NCBI RefSeq assembly: GCF_035944355.1
Contig: NZ_DASZBH010000016.1
Location: 310,001 to 374,000, forward strand
Reading direction: 5' to 3'
From: Frateuria_A sp035944355
Lineage (GTDB): Bacteria > Pseudomonadota > Gammaproteobacteria > Xanthomonadales > Rhodanobacteraceae
Length of the DNA: 64,000 nt
A program made the translations under genes and the position numbers. Positions within the stretch are counted from its first letter, which is position 1. Every line of letters starts with the position of its first letter. Shown here one piece after another: positions 49,107 to 58,203 of the stretch. The notes under the pieces were generated by a model that was not told the origin of the DNA, did no database searches, and saw nothing but the letters and a program-made list of their open reading frames with translations.

Positions 49107-51308
49107 ATGCCTCGTCTTCGCTTGCTCGTGATCGCCACTTCGATCGCCATGGCCGCCTGTTCGCATTCGTCCAACGAAGCCAACCCGTCCACGCCCGCCC
49201 CCGCCGCGAGCGCGCCGGCGGCCGGCGCCAGCACGGCCGAGGTGAACGCCGCCAACCCGTTCTTCGCCGTCAGCACGCTGCCGTTCCAGGCGCCGCCGTT
49301 CGACAAGATCAAGGAAGGCGACTACCAGCCGGCGATCGAGGAGGGCATGCGCCAGCACCTGGCCGAGATCGAGAAGATCGCCGACAACCCCGCAGCGCCG
49401 ACCTTCGAGAACACCTTGGTGGCGATGGAGAAGGCCGGCGCGCTGCTCAAGCGCGCGATGCTCGCCTTCGATGCGGTCACCGGCGCCAACACCTCCGACG
49501 CCCTGCAGAAGGTGCAGGAAGAGGAAGCGCCCAGGCTCGCCGCGCACCAGGACGCGATCTATCTCAACCCCAAGCTGTTCCAGCGCATCCAGGCGATCTA
49601 CGACCAGCGCGACAAGCTGGGCCTGGATGCCGAGTCGCTGCGCCTGGTCGAGGTCACCTACAAGGACTTCGTGCACAACGGCGCCAAGCTATCCGATGCG
49701 GACAAGGCCAAGCTGAAGGACCTCAACAAGGAAGAGTCCACCCTCAGCACGCAGTTCACCAACAAGCTGCTGGCCGCGACCAAGGACGGCGCGCTCGTGG
49801 TCGATGACAAGGCCAAGCTCGCCGGCCTTTCCGAGGGCGCGCTCGCCGCCGCGGCCAAGGATGCCCAGGGCCGGCACCTCGACGGCAAGTGGCTCGTGCC
49901 GCTGCAGAACACCACCCAGCAGCCGGCGCTGCAGGACCTCGGCGATCGCAGCACCCGCGAGGCGCTGTTCAAGGCCTCATGGGACCGCGCCGAAAAGGGC
50001 GACGCCAACGACACCCGCGCCACCATCGAGCGCCTCGCGCAGATCCGCGCGACCCAGGCCAAGCTGCTGGGCTACCCGACCTACGCGGCCTGGAAGCTCG
50101 AGGACCAGATGGCCAAGACGCCGGACACGGCGATCTCCTTCATGCAGGACCTGGTGCCCGCCGCCACCGGCCGCGCCCAGCGCGAGGCCAAAGACATCCA
50201 GGACGTGATCGACGCCCAGCACGGCGGCTTCAAGCTCGCCGCGTGGGACTGGCAGCATTACGCCGAGCAGGTGCGCAAGGCCAAGTACGACCTGGACGAG
50301 AACCAGATCAAGCCGTATTTCGAGCTGGACAACGTGCTGCAGAACGGCGTGTTCTATGCGGCCAACCAGCTCTACGGGCTGACCTTCAAGGAGCGCCACG
50401 ACATCCCGGTCTATCAGCCGGACGTGCGCGTGTTCGAAGTGTTCGACAAGGACGGCACCTCGATGGCGCTGTTCTACTGCGACTACTTCAAGCGCGACAA
50501 CAAGAACGGCGGCGCCTGGATGAGCAACCTGGTCGAGCAATCCACGCTGCTGGGCACCAAGCCGGTGGTCTACAACGTGGCCAACTTCACCAAGCCGGCG
50601 CCGGGGCAGCCCGCGCTGCTGTCGTTCGACGACGTGACCACGATGTTCCACGAGTTCGGCCACGCGCTGCACGGCATGTTCGCCGACACCAAGTACCCCT
50701 CGCTGTCCGGCGCCAACACCGCGCGCGACTTCGTCGAGTTCCCCTCGCAGTTCAACGAGCACTGGGCGACCGATCCGAAGGTGTTCGCGCACTACGCGAT
50801 CAACTACAAGACGCACGAGCCCATGCCGCAGGCGCTGGTCGACAAGATCAAGCAGGCGCGCAACTTCAACAAGGGCTACGACATGACCGAGCTGGTCGCC
50901 GCCGCGCTGCTGGACATGGGCTGGCACACCCTGCCGGCCGACGCGCCCAAGCAGGACGCCGACAAGTTCGAGATGGACGTGCTTACCAAGGACAAGATCA
51001 ACCTGCCCTACGTGCCGCCGCGCTACCGTTCCAGCTACTTCCAGCACATCTGGGGCAACGGCTACGCCGCCGGCTACTACGCCTACCTGTGGACGCAGAT
51101 GCTGGCCGACGACGGCTTCGAGTGGTTCAAGGAGCACGGCGGCCTGACCCGCGCCAACGGCGACCGCTTCCGCCAGATGGTGCTCTCGCGCGGCAACACC
51201 GAGGACCTGGCCAGGATGTACAAGGACTGGCGCGGCAAGGACCCGAGCGTCGAGCCGATGCTGATCGACCGCGGGCTGAAGGAAGCGCCCAAGGGCAACG
51301 GGAAGTAA
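49107..51308 (+). CDS. M3 family metallopeptidase (Dcp-like) lipoprotein
   Basis: A 733-residue zinc peptidase related to peptidyl-dipeptidase Dcp and oligopeptidase A. ATG 49107 begins MPRLRLLVIATSIAMAACSHSS, a signal with lipobox MAAC, so the enzyme is a periplasmic lipoprotein; Dcp itself is not. The zinc motif HEFGH is at residues 515-519 in TMFHEFGHALHGMF, and GANTARDFVEFPSQFNEHW supplies the third ligand Glu. PPRYRSSYFQHIWGNGYAAGYYAYLW is the C-terminal substrate-binding signature. A strong intrinsic terminator follows. Confidence 0.92.
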   Translation: MPRLRLLVIATSIAMAACSHSSNEANPSTPAPAASAPAAGASTAEVNAANPFFAVSTLPFQAPPFDKIKEGDYQPAIEEGMRQHLAEIEKIADNPAAPTFENTLVAMEKAGALLKRAMLAFDAVTGANTSDALQKVQEEEAPRLAAHQDAIYLNPKLFQRIQAIYDQRDKLGLDAESLRLVEVTYKDFVHNGAKLSDADKAKLKDLNKEESTLSTQFTNKLLAATKDGALVVDDKAKLAGLSEGALAAAAKDAQGRHLDGKWLVPLQNTTQQPALQDLGDRSTREALFKASWDRAEKGDANDTRATIERLAQIRATQAKLLGYPTYAAWKLEDQMAKTPDTAISFMQDLVPAATGRAQREAKDIQDVIDAQHGGFKLAAWDWQHYAEQVRKAKYDLDENQIKPYFELDNVLQNGVFYAANQLYGLTFKERHDIPVYQPDVRVFEVFDKDGTSMALFYCDYFKRDNKNGGAWMSNLVEQSTLLGTKPVVYNVANFTKPAPGQPALLSFDDVTTMFHEFGHALHGMFADTKYPSLSGANTARDFVEFPSQFNEHWATDPKVFAHYAINYKTHEPMPQALVDKIKQARNFNKGYDMTELVAAALLDMGWHTLPADAPKQDADKFEMDVLTKDKINLPYVPPRYRSSYFQHIWGNGYAAGYYAYLWTQMLADDGFEWFKEHGGLTRANGDRFRQMVLSRGNTEDLARMYKDWRGKDPSVEPMLIDRGLKEAPKGNGK

Positions 51309-51313
51309 GCGAA

Positions 51314-51342
51314 AGGGCCGGCGCGAGCCGGCCCTTTTTTTT
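51314..51342 (+). terminator. Intrinsic terminator after the M3 peptidase gene
   Basis: AGGGCCGGC (51314-51322), loop GCGA, GCCGGCCCT (51327-51335), then an uninterrupted T-run to 51342. This is a textbook rho-independent terminator starting five bases after the stop codon. Confidence 0.93.
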
Positions 51343-51404
51343 GACTGCCCGCGCCGAGGTCGCGCGCGACGGTGATCCCGGGCGGATGTCTCTGCTCTGA
51401 CGCC

Positions 51405-52772
51405 TCAGTAGGCGAACTCGCGGAACACCGGGTCTACGCTGCCGCCCCACGGGCCGTGAAAGAGTTCGAGCTTGCGTTCCGCCGGCGTCTGGTTGGCTTC
51501 GACGATCTCGATCATCGGTTCGAGGAAGATGCCCTCGTCGGCGCCGTTCTTGTTGAGCCGCGCGCGGCGCTTGAGCCCGTGGGAGGCGATCTTCAAGGTT
51601 TCACGGGCCAGGTCGCGCACCGAGCCGCGGCGGAACGGCAGCTTCAGCGCCTGCCTGGGCACGCCATCGCGCAATGCGTGGCGCTCCTGCATCGAGAAGT
51701 CCTTGACCAGGTCCCACGCCGCATCCAGCGCTTCGTCGTCGTAGAGCAGGCCGACCCACAGCGCGGGCAGGGCGCACAGGCGGTTCCACGGGCCGCCGTC
51801 GGCTCCGCGCATTTCCAGGTACTGCTTCAGGCGCACTTCGGGGAAGGCGGTGGTCAGGTGGTCGGCCCAATCCTTCATGGTGGCGCGGGTGCCGGGTACG
51901 GCTTCCAGCCGGCCGTCCAGGAAGCGCCGGAAATCCTGGCCGGACAGGTCGATGTAGCGACCGTCCTGGTAGCTGAAGTACATCGGCACGCCCAGCATGT
52001 AGTCGACGTAACGCTCGTAGCCGAAGCCCTCGTCGAACACGAAGTCGAGCATGCCGGTGCGGTGCGGATCGGTGTCGGTCCACACCTGCGAGCGGTAGGA
52101 GAGGAAGCCGTTGGGCTTGCCTTCGGTGAACGGCGAATCGGCGAACAGCGCGGTGGCGATCGGCTGCAGCGCGAGACTGGCGCGGAACTTCTTGACCATG
52201 TCCGCTTCGCTGGAGAAATCCAGGTTGACCTGCACGGTGCAGGTGCGCGTCATCATGTCCAGGCCCAAGTTGCCGACCTTGGGCATGTATTCGCGCATGA
52301 TCTTGTAGCGGCCCTTGGGCATCCACGGCATCTCGTCGCGGCGCCATTTGGGCTGGAAGCCCATGCCGAGGAAGCCCAGGCCCAGGCCGTCGGCGATCGA
52401 GCGGACCTCCTCCAGGTGCGCGTTCACCTCGCAACAGGTCTGGTGGATGGTCTCCAGCGGCGCGCCGGAGAGCTCCAGTTGCCCAGCCGGCTCCAGCGTG
52501 ATGTTGGCCTTGCCGCGGGTCAGCGCCACCGGCGTCTCGCCCTCGCGGGCGATCTCCCAGCCATAGCGCGCCGCGATGCCTTCCAGCAGCGCGCGGATGC
52601 CGCGCTCGCCTTCGTAGGCAGGCGGCCGCAGATCGTCCGTGCGGAAGCCGAACTTCTCGTGCTCGGTGCCGATGCGCCAGTCCTCGCGCGGCTTCTCGCC
52701 GGCGGCGAGATAGTCGGCCAGCTGCTGGCGGCTCTCGATCGGGGTGCTCTTTACGGCACTGGGTATGGACAC
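51405..52772 (-). CDS. gshA: Glutamate--cysteine ligase (plant/proteobacterial type)
   Basis: A 455-residue ATP-dependent ligase that makes gamma-glutamylcysteine, the first step of glutathione synthesis. It belongs to the GCS2/plant-type class, not the E. coli type. IGTEHEKFGF (about 34-43) is the glutamate-binding signature. ANITLEPAGQLELSGAPLETIHQTC, QPKWRRDEMPWMPKGRY and TRTCTVQVNLDFSSE are typical of the class, with PWGGSVDPVFREFAY at the C-terminus. It is cytoplasmic. The gene stands alone and converges with the M3 peptidase gene. Confidence 0.93.
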   Translation of the reverse strand: MSIPSAVKSTPIESRQQLADYLAAGEKPREDWRIGTEHEKFGFRTDDLRPPAYEGERGIRALLEGIAARYGWEIAREGETPVALTRGKANITLEPAGQLELSGAPLETIHQTCCEVNAHLEEVRSIADGLGLGFLGMGFQPKWRRDEMPWMPKGRYKIMREYMPKVGNLGLDMMTRTCTVQVNLDFSSEADMVKKFRASLALQPIATALFADSPFTEGKPNGFLSYRSQVWTDTDPHRTGMLDFVFDEGFGYERYVDYMLGVPMYFSYQDGRYIDLSGQDFRRFLDGRLEAVPGTRATMKDWADHLTTAFPEVRLKQYLEMRGADGGPWNRLCALPALWVGLLYDDEALDAAWDLVKDFSMQERHALRDGVPRQALKLPFRRGSVRDLARETLKIASHGLKRRARLNKNGADEGIFLEPMIEIVEANQTPAERKLELFHGPWGGSVDPVFREFAY

Positions 52773-52922
52773 AGGCGACGCCTTGCAGGAGGGGAGCGGC
52801 CACTATGGGGTCGCACAGGGCCACGAAAAGGGGGCCCAGCCGAAATAGTGTACGTCGGGGTTCTGGATGGTGCCCGTGAAATGTCGGGTCCGCTGCGCCG
52901 GACGCGCTGGTGGATGGCCCCG

Positions 52923-53666
52923 CTACCGGGCAGGACAGCGCAAGCGCACCGCCAGCCGGTCAGGCAGCCCGGCGCGCTTGCCCAGCACGGCCAGCGATCG
53001 AGCCTGGCCGTGGAGATGGGCGCGCCGGTCGAAGTGGCACGAGGTTGCGCCGTGATCCAGTAGCAGCGCCACGATGGCGGCGTTGCCTTGAAGGGTGGCG
53101 TCGGTCAGCAGGTCGACCATGTTTGGCGCTGACGGTTGCATGCGTGCGTCGGCGCCCTGCCCGAGGAGCATGCCGACCATGGCCTGATCGCCGCAGCTCA
53201 CCGCGGCGGCCAGTGCCGGGCCGAAGGTTCGTGCATGCTCGCCCGGGTCATGTTGCTGATGGGCGAGGACCTGCAACTGCGGCGACAGCGCACCCGCGAG
53301 AAAGGCGCTCCGGTAGGCGGGGAGCCAGGCGGTCTGGTTGATGGCCGCACCATCGCGCAGCAGCGCCGACGCTTCGGCCTGCCGGCCGGCATACACCGCG
53401 GTCAGCATCGCCGCCTGTCGCCATCGCGGCTGCTCGGCCGCGGGCAGCCGACGCAGGCCCGACCGTACCTCGGACAAGCGGCCGTCGATGGCGTCGACCA
53501 GCAGTTGTGCGATCTGCGGCGATACGTCCATTGCGCCGTGCAGATACGCCTGGCGTCCCGTCTGCGTTGCCTCGCGGCAAGGCTCGGGTGCCACGGGCAG
53601 GCCGGCGGCATGCAGCAAGGGAGCGGACAGCAACCCCAGGACCAGCAAGACCGCGCGACCGGGCAT
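52923..53666 (-). CDS. Secreted ankyrin-repeat protein
   Basis: A 247-residue protein. ATG 53666 starts a signal peptide ending LLHAAG and has GGAGA seven bases upstream. Ankyrin-like helical pairs follow: AQLLVDAIDGRLSEV, AAMLTAVYAGRQAEASALLRDGAAIN, PALAAAVSCGDQAMVGMLLGQGADARM and DLLTDATLQGNAAIVALLLDHGATSC. These match the A...G..EVV..LL..GAD pattern in three or four units, some degenerate. It probably mediates protein contacts in the periplasm. Partners are unknown. It lies downstream of the rho terminator and may have its own promoter. Confidence 0.72.
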   Translation of the reverse strand: MPGRAVLLVLGLLSAPLLHAAGLPVAPEPCREATQTGRQAYLHGAMDVSPQIAQLLVDAIDGRLSEVRSGLRRLPAAEQPRWRQAAMLTAVYAGRQAEASALLRDGAAINQTAWLPAYRSAFLAGALSPQLQVLAHQQHDPGEHARTFGPALAAAVSCGDQAMVGMLLGQGADARMQPSAPNMVDLLTDATLQGNAAIVALLLDHGATSCHFDRRAHLHGQARSLAVLGKRAGLPDRLAVRLRCPAR

Positions 53667-53730
53667 CCGTGCGTCTCCATTGAGAGAGACGGATTCCAAC
53701 GGAAGTTCGGTCGGGCGGCAAGCGCCCATG

Positions 53731-53756
53731 AAAAAGGCCGGCACAGGGCCGGCCTC
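53731..53756 (-). terminator. Intrinsic terminator after rho
   Basis: On the minus strand, GGCCGGC and GCCGGCC (plus coordinates 53748-53754 and 53736-53742) form a 7-bp stem with a 5-base loop, followed by five Ts (plus-strand AAAAA at 53731-53735). It begins 19 bp after the rho stop codon. Confidence 0.9.
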
Positions 53757-53773
53757 TTCAGGACGTCGCGTAT

Positions 53774-55546
53774 TCAGCGTTTCATCGAGTTGAAGAACTC
53801 GTCGTTGGTCTTGGTGTTCTTCATCTTGTCGAGCATGAACTCCATCGCCGCCAGCTCGTCCATCGGATGCAGCAGCTTGCGCAGGATCCAGATTTTCGCC
53901 AGGAGATCGGGATCGATCAGCAGATCCTCGCGGCGGGTGCCGGAACGGTTGATGTCGATCGCCGGATAGACGCGCTTTTCGGAAATGCGGCGGGACAAGT
54001 GCACTTCCATGTTGCCGGTGCCCTTGAACTCCTCGTAGATCACCTCGTCCATCTTGCTGCCGGTGTCGGTCAGCGCGGTGGCGATGATGGTCAGCGAACC
54101 GCCTTCCTCGACGTTGCGCGCGGCGCCGAAGAAGCGCTTGGGCCGCTGCAGCGCGTTGGCGTCGACGCCGCCGGTGAGCACCTTGCCGGAGCTCGGCACC
54201 ACGGTGTTGTAGGCGCGCGCCAGGCGGGTGATCGAATCGAGCAGGATCACCACGTCGCGCTTGTGCTCGACCAGGCGCTTGGCGCGCTCGATCACCATCT
54301 CGGCGACCTGCACGTGGCGCACCGCCGGTTCGTCGAACGTCGAGCTGATGACCTCGGCGCGCACGGTGCGTGCGATCTCGGTCACCTCCTCCGGGCGCTC
54401 GTCGATCAGCAGCATGATCAGGTGCACGTCGGGATGGTTGTACTGGATCGACTGGGCGATGTTCTGCAGCATCATCGTCTTGCCGGACTTCGGCTGCGAG
54501 ACGATCAGGCCACGCTGGCCGCGGCCGATCGGCGCGACCAGGTCCAGGATGCGGCCGGTGATGTCCTCGGTCGAACCGTTGCCGCGCTCGAGATGGAACG
54601 CCTTGCGCGGGAACAGCGGCGTCAGGTTCTCGAACAGCATCTTGTTCTTCGACGCCTCCGGCGGATCGCCGTTGATGTCGTCGACCTTGAGCATCGCGAA
54701 GTAGCGCTCACCTTCCTTCGGATGGCGCACGCGCCCGGTGATGTAGTCGCCGGTGCGCAGGTTGAAGCGGCGGATCTGGCTGGGGCTGACGTAGATGTCG
54801 TCCGGGCCGGCCAGGTAGGACTCGTCCGCCGAGCGCAGGAAGCCGAAGCCGTCCTGCAGGATCTCCAGCACGCCCTCGGCCCAGATGCCGCCGCCGGAGC
54901 GGGCGTGCGCCTTGAGGATCGAGAAGATCACGTCCTGCTTGCGCGCGCGCGCCACGCCTTCCTGGATGCCCAGCGATTCGGCGAACTCCAGCAGCTGGAT
55001 CGCGTTCTTGCGCTTGAGCTCGGTGAGGTTGATCAGGCGGTCGCTGCTGCCGGCGTCGGCGTTCTCGTCGTCCTCGGGCAGGCCGCGCGGGTTGTTGCGG
55101 TTGGGCTGGCCCTGGTTGCCGCCGCCGCCCTGGCCACCACCCGGTCCCCCTTGGGGACGCTGGCCGCGCTCATGGCGGCGCCGGCGGCCGCGGCCGTCGC
55201 GCTCGTTGCGGTCATTGCGGCGCTCGTTGCCGGCGTTGCCTTGCTGGCCGTTGCCGCCCTGGCCGCCCTCGCGCGATTCCTGCCCGACCCGCTGGCCATG
55301 GTCGCCTGGTTCGATCGGCAGGTTGGCCTGCGCGGGTGCGGGTGGTGCCGGGGCAGGGGCAGGAGCCGATGCCGCGGGCGCGGCTGCCGGAGCAGGCGGT
55401 GCGGCAGCGGCCGGCGCCGGGCTGGGCCCCGGGGCGGCGGCCTTGTCGGCGGCGGTTTTGCGCGGCGCGCGGGTGCGCGGCGCGTCCGCGCTCTTGGGCT
55501 CGGCGCGCTTGGCGTCGGACGGGTCTTGGGTTTCGATATCGGACAC
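53774..55546 (-). CDS. rho: Transcription termination factor Rho with long N-terminal extension
   Basis: A 590-residue hexameric RNA-dependent ATPase that ends transcription. Residues from about 172 match standard Rho end to end: NLTELKRKN, the cold-shock-type RNA-binding domain (DGFGFLRSADESYLAGPDDIYVS), Walker A PKSGKT, the Q-loop region VLTGGVDANAL, and the R-loop region. The first ~170 residues are extra: Ala/Pro-rich (40-73), then Gly/Asn/Gln/Arg-rich (85-155), probably disordered. GTG 55546 is the start, with GAGG seven bases upstream. It is downstream of trxA and ends at an intrinsic terminator. Confidence 0.94.
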   Translation of the reverse strand: MSDIETQDPSDAKRAEPKSADAPRTRAPRKTAADKAAAPGPSPAPAAAAPPAPAAAPAASAPAPAPAPPAPAQANLPIEPGDHGQRVGQESREGGQGGNGQQGNAGNERRNDRNERDGRGRRRRHERGQRPQGGPGGGQGGGGNQGQPNRNNPRGLPEDDENADAGSSDRLINLTELKRKNAIQLLEFAESLGIQEGVARARKQDVIFSILKAHARSGGGIWAEGVLEILQDGFGFLRSADESYLAGPDDIYVSPSQIRRFNLRTGDYITGRVRHPKEGERYFAMLKVDDINGDPPEASKNKMLFENLTPLFPRKAFHLERGNGSTEDITGRILDLVAPIGRGQRGLIVSQPKSGKTMMLQNIAQSIQYNHPDVHLIMLLIDERPEEVTEIARTVRAEVISSTFDEPAVRHVQVAEMVIERAKRLVEHKRDVVILLDSITRLARAYNTVVPSSGKVLTGGVDANALQRPKRFFGAARNVEEGGSLTIIATALTDTGSKMDEVIYEEFKGTGNMEVHLSRRISEKRVYPAIDINRSGTRREDLLIDPDLLAKIWILRKLLHPMDELAAMEFMLDKMKNTKTNDEFFNSMKR

Positions 55547-55652
55547 GGGCAAACCTCGTTGGGGGCGCCGTTGAGGAAACAGGAGGGAGGACGAGCGTCG
55601 CGCGGTACGCGCGGGAGGGGCGAAGCGGACCGCCCCTTTCGGTCGTTCGGGA

Positions 55653-55682
55653 AATCTAGCACCCGCCGCGCGGCGCCGTAAA
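55653..55682 (-). promoter_or_regulatory. Possible rho promoter in the trxA-rho spacer
   Basis: On the minus strand, TTTACG (plus 55677-55682), an 18-bp spacer and TAGATT preceded by TGC (plus 55653-55658) resemble a sigma-70 promoter with extended -10. An AGGGGCG/CGCCCCT stem (plus 55616-55637) lies in the resulting leader. Rho is autoregulated by attenuation in other bacteria, so a leader structure is plausible, but this is weak evidence. Confidence 0.4.
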
Positions 55683-55704
55683 GCGCGCGGCAGGGGAGGA
55701 CGCC

Positions 55705-56031
55705 TCAGAGCGTCTTGTCGATCATCTGGGCGAGCTGGCCCTTGCTGACGGCGCCGATCTGGGTCGCCTCGACCTTGCCGTGCTTGAACACCATCAGCGT
55801 GGGAATGCCGCGCACGCCGTAGGTACGGGGGGTCTTCTGGTTCTCGTCGATGTTCAGCTTGACGATGCGTAGCTTGCCCTCGTACTGCTTGGCCAGTTCG
55901 TCCAGCATGGGCGCGATGGCCTTGCACGGGCCGCACCATTCGGCCCAGAAATCGAGCAGGACAGGCGTGTCGGACTCGAGCACTTCCTTCTGGAAGGCAT
56001 CGTCGTTGACGTGGGTGATCAGGTCGCTCAC
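55705..56031 (-). CDS. trxA: Thioredoxin 1
   Basis: A 108-residue thioredoxin that reduces protein disulfides with electrons from thioredoxin reductase. The WCGPC motif has Cys33 and Cys36. The cis-proline is in GIPTLMVFKHG. The GTG at 56031 gives MSDLITHVNDDAF, aligning exactly with E. coli TrxA, and GGAG lies about seven bases upstream. A longer frame to 56082 would add an unsupported N-terminus. It is divergent from rhlB and upstream of rho, the same order as in enterobacteria. Confidence 0.95.
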   Translation of the reverse strand: MSDLITHVNDDAFQKEVLESDTPVLLDFWAEWCGPCKAIAPMLDELAKQYEGKLRIVKLNIDENQKTPRTYGVRGIPTLMVFKHGKVEATQIGAVSKGQLAQMIDKTL

Positions 56032-56462
56032 CAGGATCTCCGTGGGTTGCGTGGAAAGGGGCCGGGACCGCGCAGCCGGCACCGGCTACGTGCATCGGCT
56101 ACACTGGGGCGCCCATGTTGCGCGGGCTCCAACCGGAAGACTGCGGGGATTTGCCGTTGCGGCAGGCCTCCATTCCAGCGTAACTCGGGTCGCGATTCAA
56201 GCGATTCAAGGGCGGCGACGGAGGGTTCCGTTGTCATAGGCGAGCGGATCGGCCGCGCCGGCCCGTTCGCCTATGCCAGCGGGACCGTCGGTCGCAGGCT
56301 TCCACCGGCGGAGTTGAGCGACGGTGCGCGCGCCGGACCGGTCCCGACGGATCGGCAGGGCGCACGCGCGGTCGGCCGCCCCGCAACCTTCAACCGTTCC
56401 GCGCCTGCCTGGCCGCGGAGCCGGGCCCGCTTCGTGGCCCGCACCCCACTTCTGATGACTCC
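56032..56462. other. Divergent trxA/rhlB intergenic region
   Basis: A 431-bp region between divergent genes. A TACACT box (about 56099-56104) could be a plus-strand -10, but it is far from rhlB. No strong -35/-10 pair, operator palindrome or small gene was recognised. The only repetition seen is the short direct repeat GCGATTCAA (about 56191-56209). Confidence 0.4.
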
Positions 56463-58166
56463 ATGTCCCAAACCGTACTGACCGACACCTTCTTTACCAA
56501 CTTCGACCTCCACCCGCTGTTGCAGCAAGGCCTCGCCGAGGCCGGCTTCACCCGCTGCACGCCGATCCAGGCGCTGACCCTGCCGGTGGCGCTGACCGGC
56601 CGCGACGTCGCCGGCCAGGCGCAGACCGGCACCGGCAAGACCTGCGCCTTCCTCGTCTCGCTGATGAACCGCCTGCTGACCCAGCCGGCGGTGGCCGAGC
56701 GCAAGGACTCCGACCCCCGCGCGCTGATCATCGCGCCGACCCGCGAGCTGGCCATCCAGATTGACAAGGATGCGCGGAACGTCGGCCGCTACACGGGCCT
56801 GAAGACCGCGCTGATCTATGGCGGCGTCGACTACGACAAGCAGCGCCAGCAGCTCAAGGACGGCTGCGACATCATCATCGCCACGCCCGGCCGCCTGCTC
56901 GACTACTACAAGCAGCAGGTTTTCGGTTTCAACGGCGTCGAGGTGATGGTGGTCGACGAAGCCGACCGCATGTTCGACCTAGGGTTCATCAAGGACGTGC
57001 GCTTCATCTTCCGCCGCCTGCCGGCGCGCGAGCAGCGCCAGGTGCTGCTGTACTCGGCCACGCTCAGCCACCGCGTGCTGGAACTCGCCTACGAGCACAT
57101 GCACGAGGCCGAAAAGCTGGTGGTGGAAACCGACAACGTCACCGCCGACAAGGTGCGCCAGGTCGTCTACTTCCCGGCCAAGGAAGAAAAGATGCCGCTG
57201 CTGCTCAACCTGCTGGAGCGGGAAAAGCCCAGCCGCAGCATCGTCTTCGTCAACACCAAGGCCGCCGCCGAGCGCATCACCGAGCGCGTCAAGCGCCAGG
57301 GTTACCGCGTCGGCGCGCTGTCCGGCGACGTGCCGCAGCTCAAGCGCCAGAAGCTGCTGCAGCGCTTCCAGGACGGCCAGCTCGACATGCTGGTGTGCAC
57401 CGACGTGGCCGCGCGCGGCCTGCACATCCCGGCGGTCAGCCACGTCTTCAACTACGACCTGCCGCAGGACGCCGAGGACTACGTCCACCGCATCGGCCGC
57501 ACCGCGCGCCTGGGCGCCGAGGGCGACGCGGTGAGCTTCGCCTGCGACCTTTACGCGATGAGCCTGCCCGAGATCGAGGTCTACATCGGGCAGAAGATCC
57601 CGGTGGCGACGGTCGAGCCGGACATGCTGATCATGCCCAAGCCGCGCGCGGTCGATCCGCAGTTCGCCGCGGACGCGGCGGCTGACAGCGCGCAGTTCGG
57701 CGACAAGGTCGAGCCGCGCGGCGACGAGCGCAAGGGCCCGCGCAGCGGTTCGCGCCAAGGCGGGCGCGGTGGCGAACGTGGTCCGCGCGAAGGCCGCGCG
57801 CCACGCCCGCCGCGTGCGGAGGGCGAAATCGCCGCGGCGACCGAGCCGCAACCGGGTGTGGTGGCCGTCGATGCGGCTGCGCCGGCCGGTGGCCCGGCGC
57901 AGGAAGGTGGCGAGGGCGCGCACAAGCGTCGCCGTCGCCGCGGCGGCCGCGGCCGTCGCCGCGAGGGCGGCGAAAACGCGGCGCCGCAGGTGCAGGCTCC
58001 GATCGAAAACCGCACGCCGCACGGTGAGCGCAAGCCGCCGCGCGAACGCGCCGCGGCCGCCCCGTCGCGGCCCTCGCGCCAGGTGGCGGTGCAGTCGGGC
58101 GTGAACGAGCCGGCCAAGAAACCGGGCTTCTTCCGCCGCCTCACGCGCCTGTTCACCGGCCGCTGA
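56463..58166 (+). CDS. rhlB: ATP-dependent RNA helicase RhlB with long basic tail
   Basis: A 567-residue DEAD-box helicase of the RNA degradosome. Q-motif GFTRCTPIQ, motif I AQTGTGKT, motif II DEAD in VVDEADRMFDLGF, motif III SAT, motif VI HRIGRTARLG. The helicase core ends near residue 400, as in E. coli RhlB (421 residues). The extra ~150 residues are Arg/Gly/Pro/Ala-rich with KRRRRRGGRGRRREGG, and the protein ends KKPGFFRRLTRLFTGR. The tail is probably disordered and RNA-binding. The rhlB / trxA-rho divergence confirms orthology. Confidence 0.93.
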   Translation: MSQTVLTDTFFTNFDLHPLLQQGLAEAGFTRCTPIQALTLPVALTGRDVAGQAQTGTGKTCAFLVSLMNRLLTQPAVAERKDSDPRALIIAPTRELAIQIDKDARNVGRYTGLKTALIYGGVDYDKQRQQLKDGCDIIIATPGRLLDYYKQQVFGFNGVEVMVVDEADRMFDLGFIKDVRFIFRRLPAREQRQVLLYSATLSHRVLELAYEHMHEAEKLVVETDNVTADKVRQVVYFPAKEEKMPLLLNLLEREKPSRSIVFVNTKAAAERITERVKRQGYRVGALSGDVPQLKRQKLLQRFQDGQLDMLVCTDVAARGLHIPAVSHVFNYDLPQDAEDYVHRIGRTARLGAEGDAVSFACDLYAMSLPEIEVYIGQKIPVATVEPDMLIMPKPRAVDPQFAADAAADSAQFGDKVEPRGDERKGPRSGSRQGGRGGERGPREGRAPRPPRAEGEIAAATEPQPGVVAVDAAAPAGGPAQEGGEGAHKRRRRRGGRGRRREGGENAAPQVQAPIENRTPHGERKPPRERAAAAPSRPSRQVAVQSGVNEPAKKPGFFRRLTRLFTGR

Positions 58167-58179
58167 GCGTGCCTTTGAT

Positions 58180-58203
58180 CCTTCTCCCCCTCCAGGGAGA
58201 AGG
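58180..58203. repeat. GC-rich palindrome downstream of rhlB
   Basis: CCTTCTCCC (58180-58188) and GGGAGAAGG (58195-58203) form a 9-bp perfect stem, followed by GCCCCGAAGGGGC. It begins 13 bp after the rhlB stop. It belongs to the recurring stem family and may form the 3' end of the rhlB RNA. Confidence 0.6.

Noticed and set aside
53867..55681. 604-codon open frame opposite rho
   Set aside because: Rho is unmistakable on the minus strand; the antisense frame is a by-product of GC-skewed codons.
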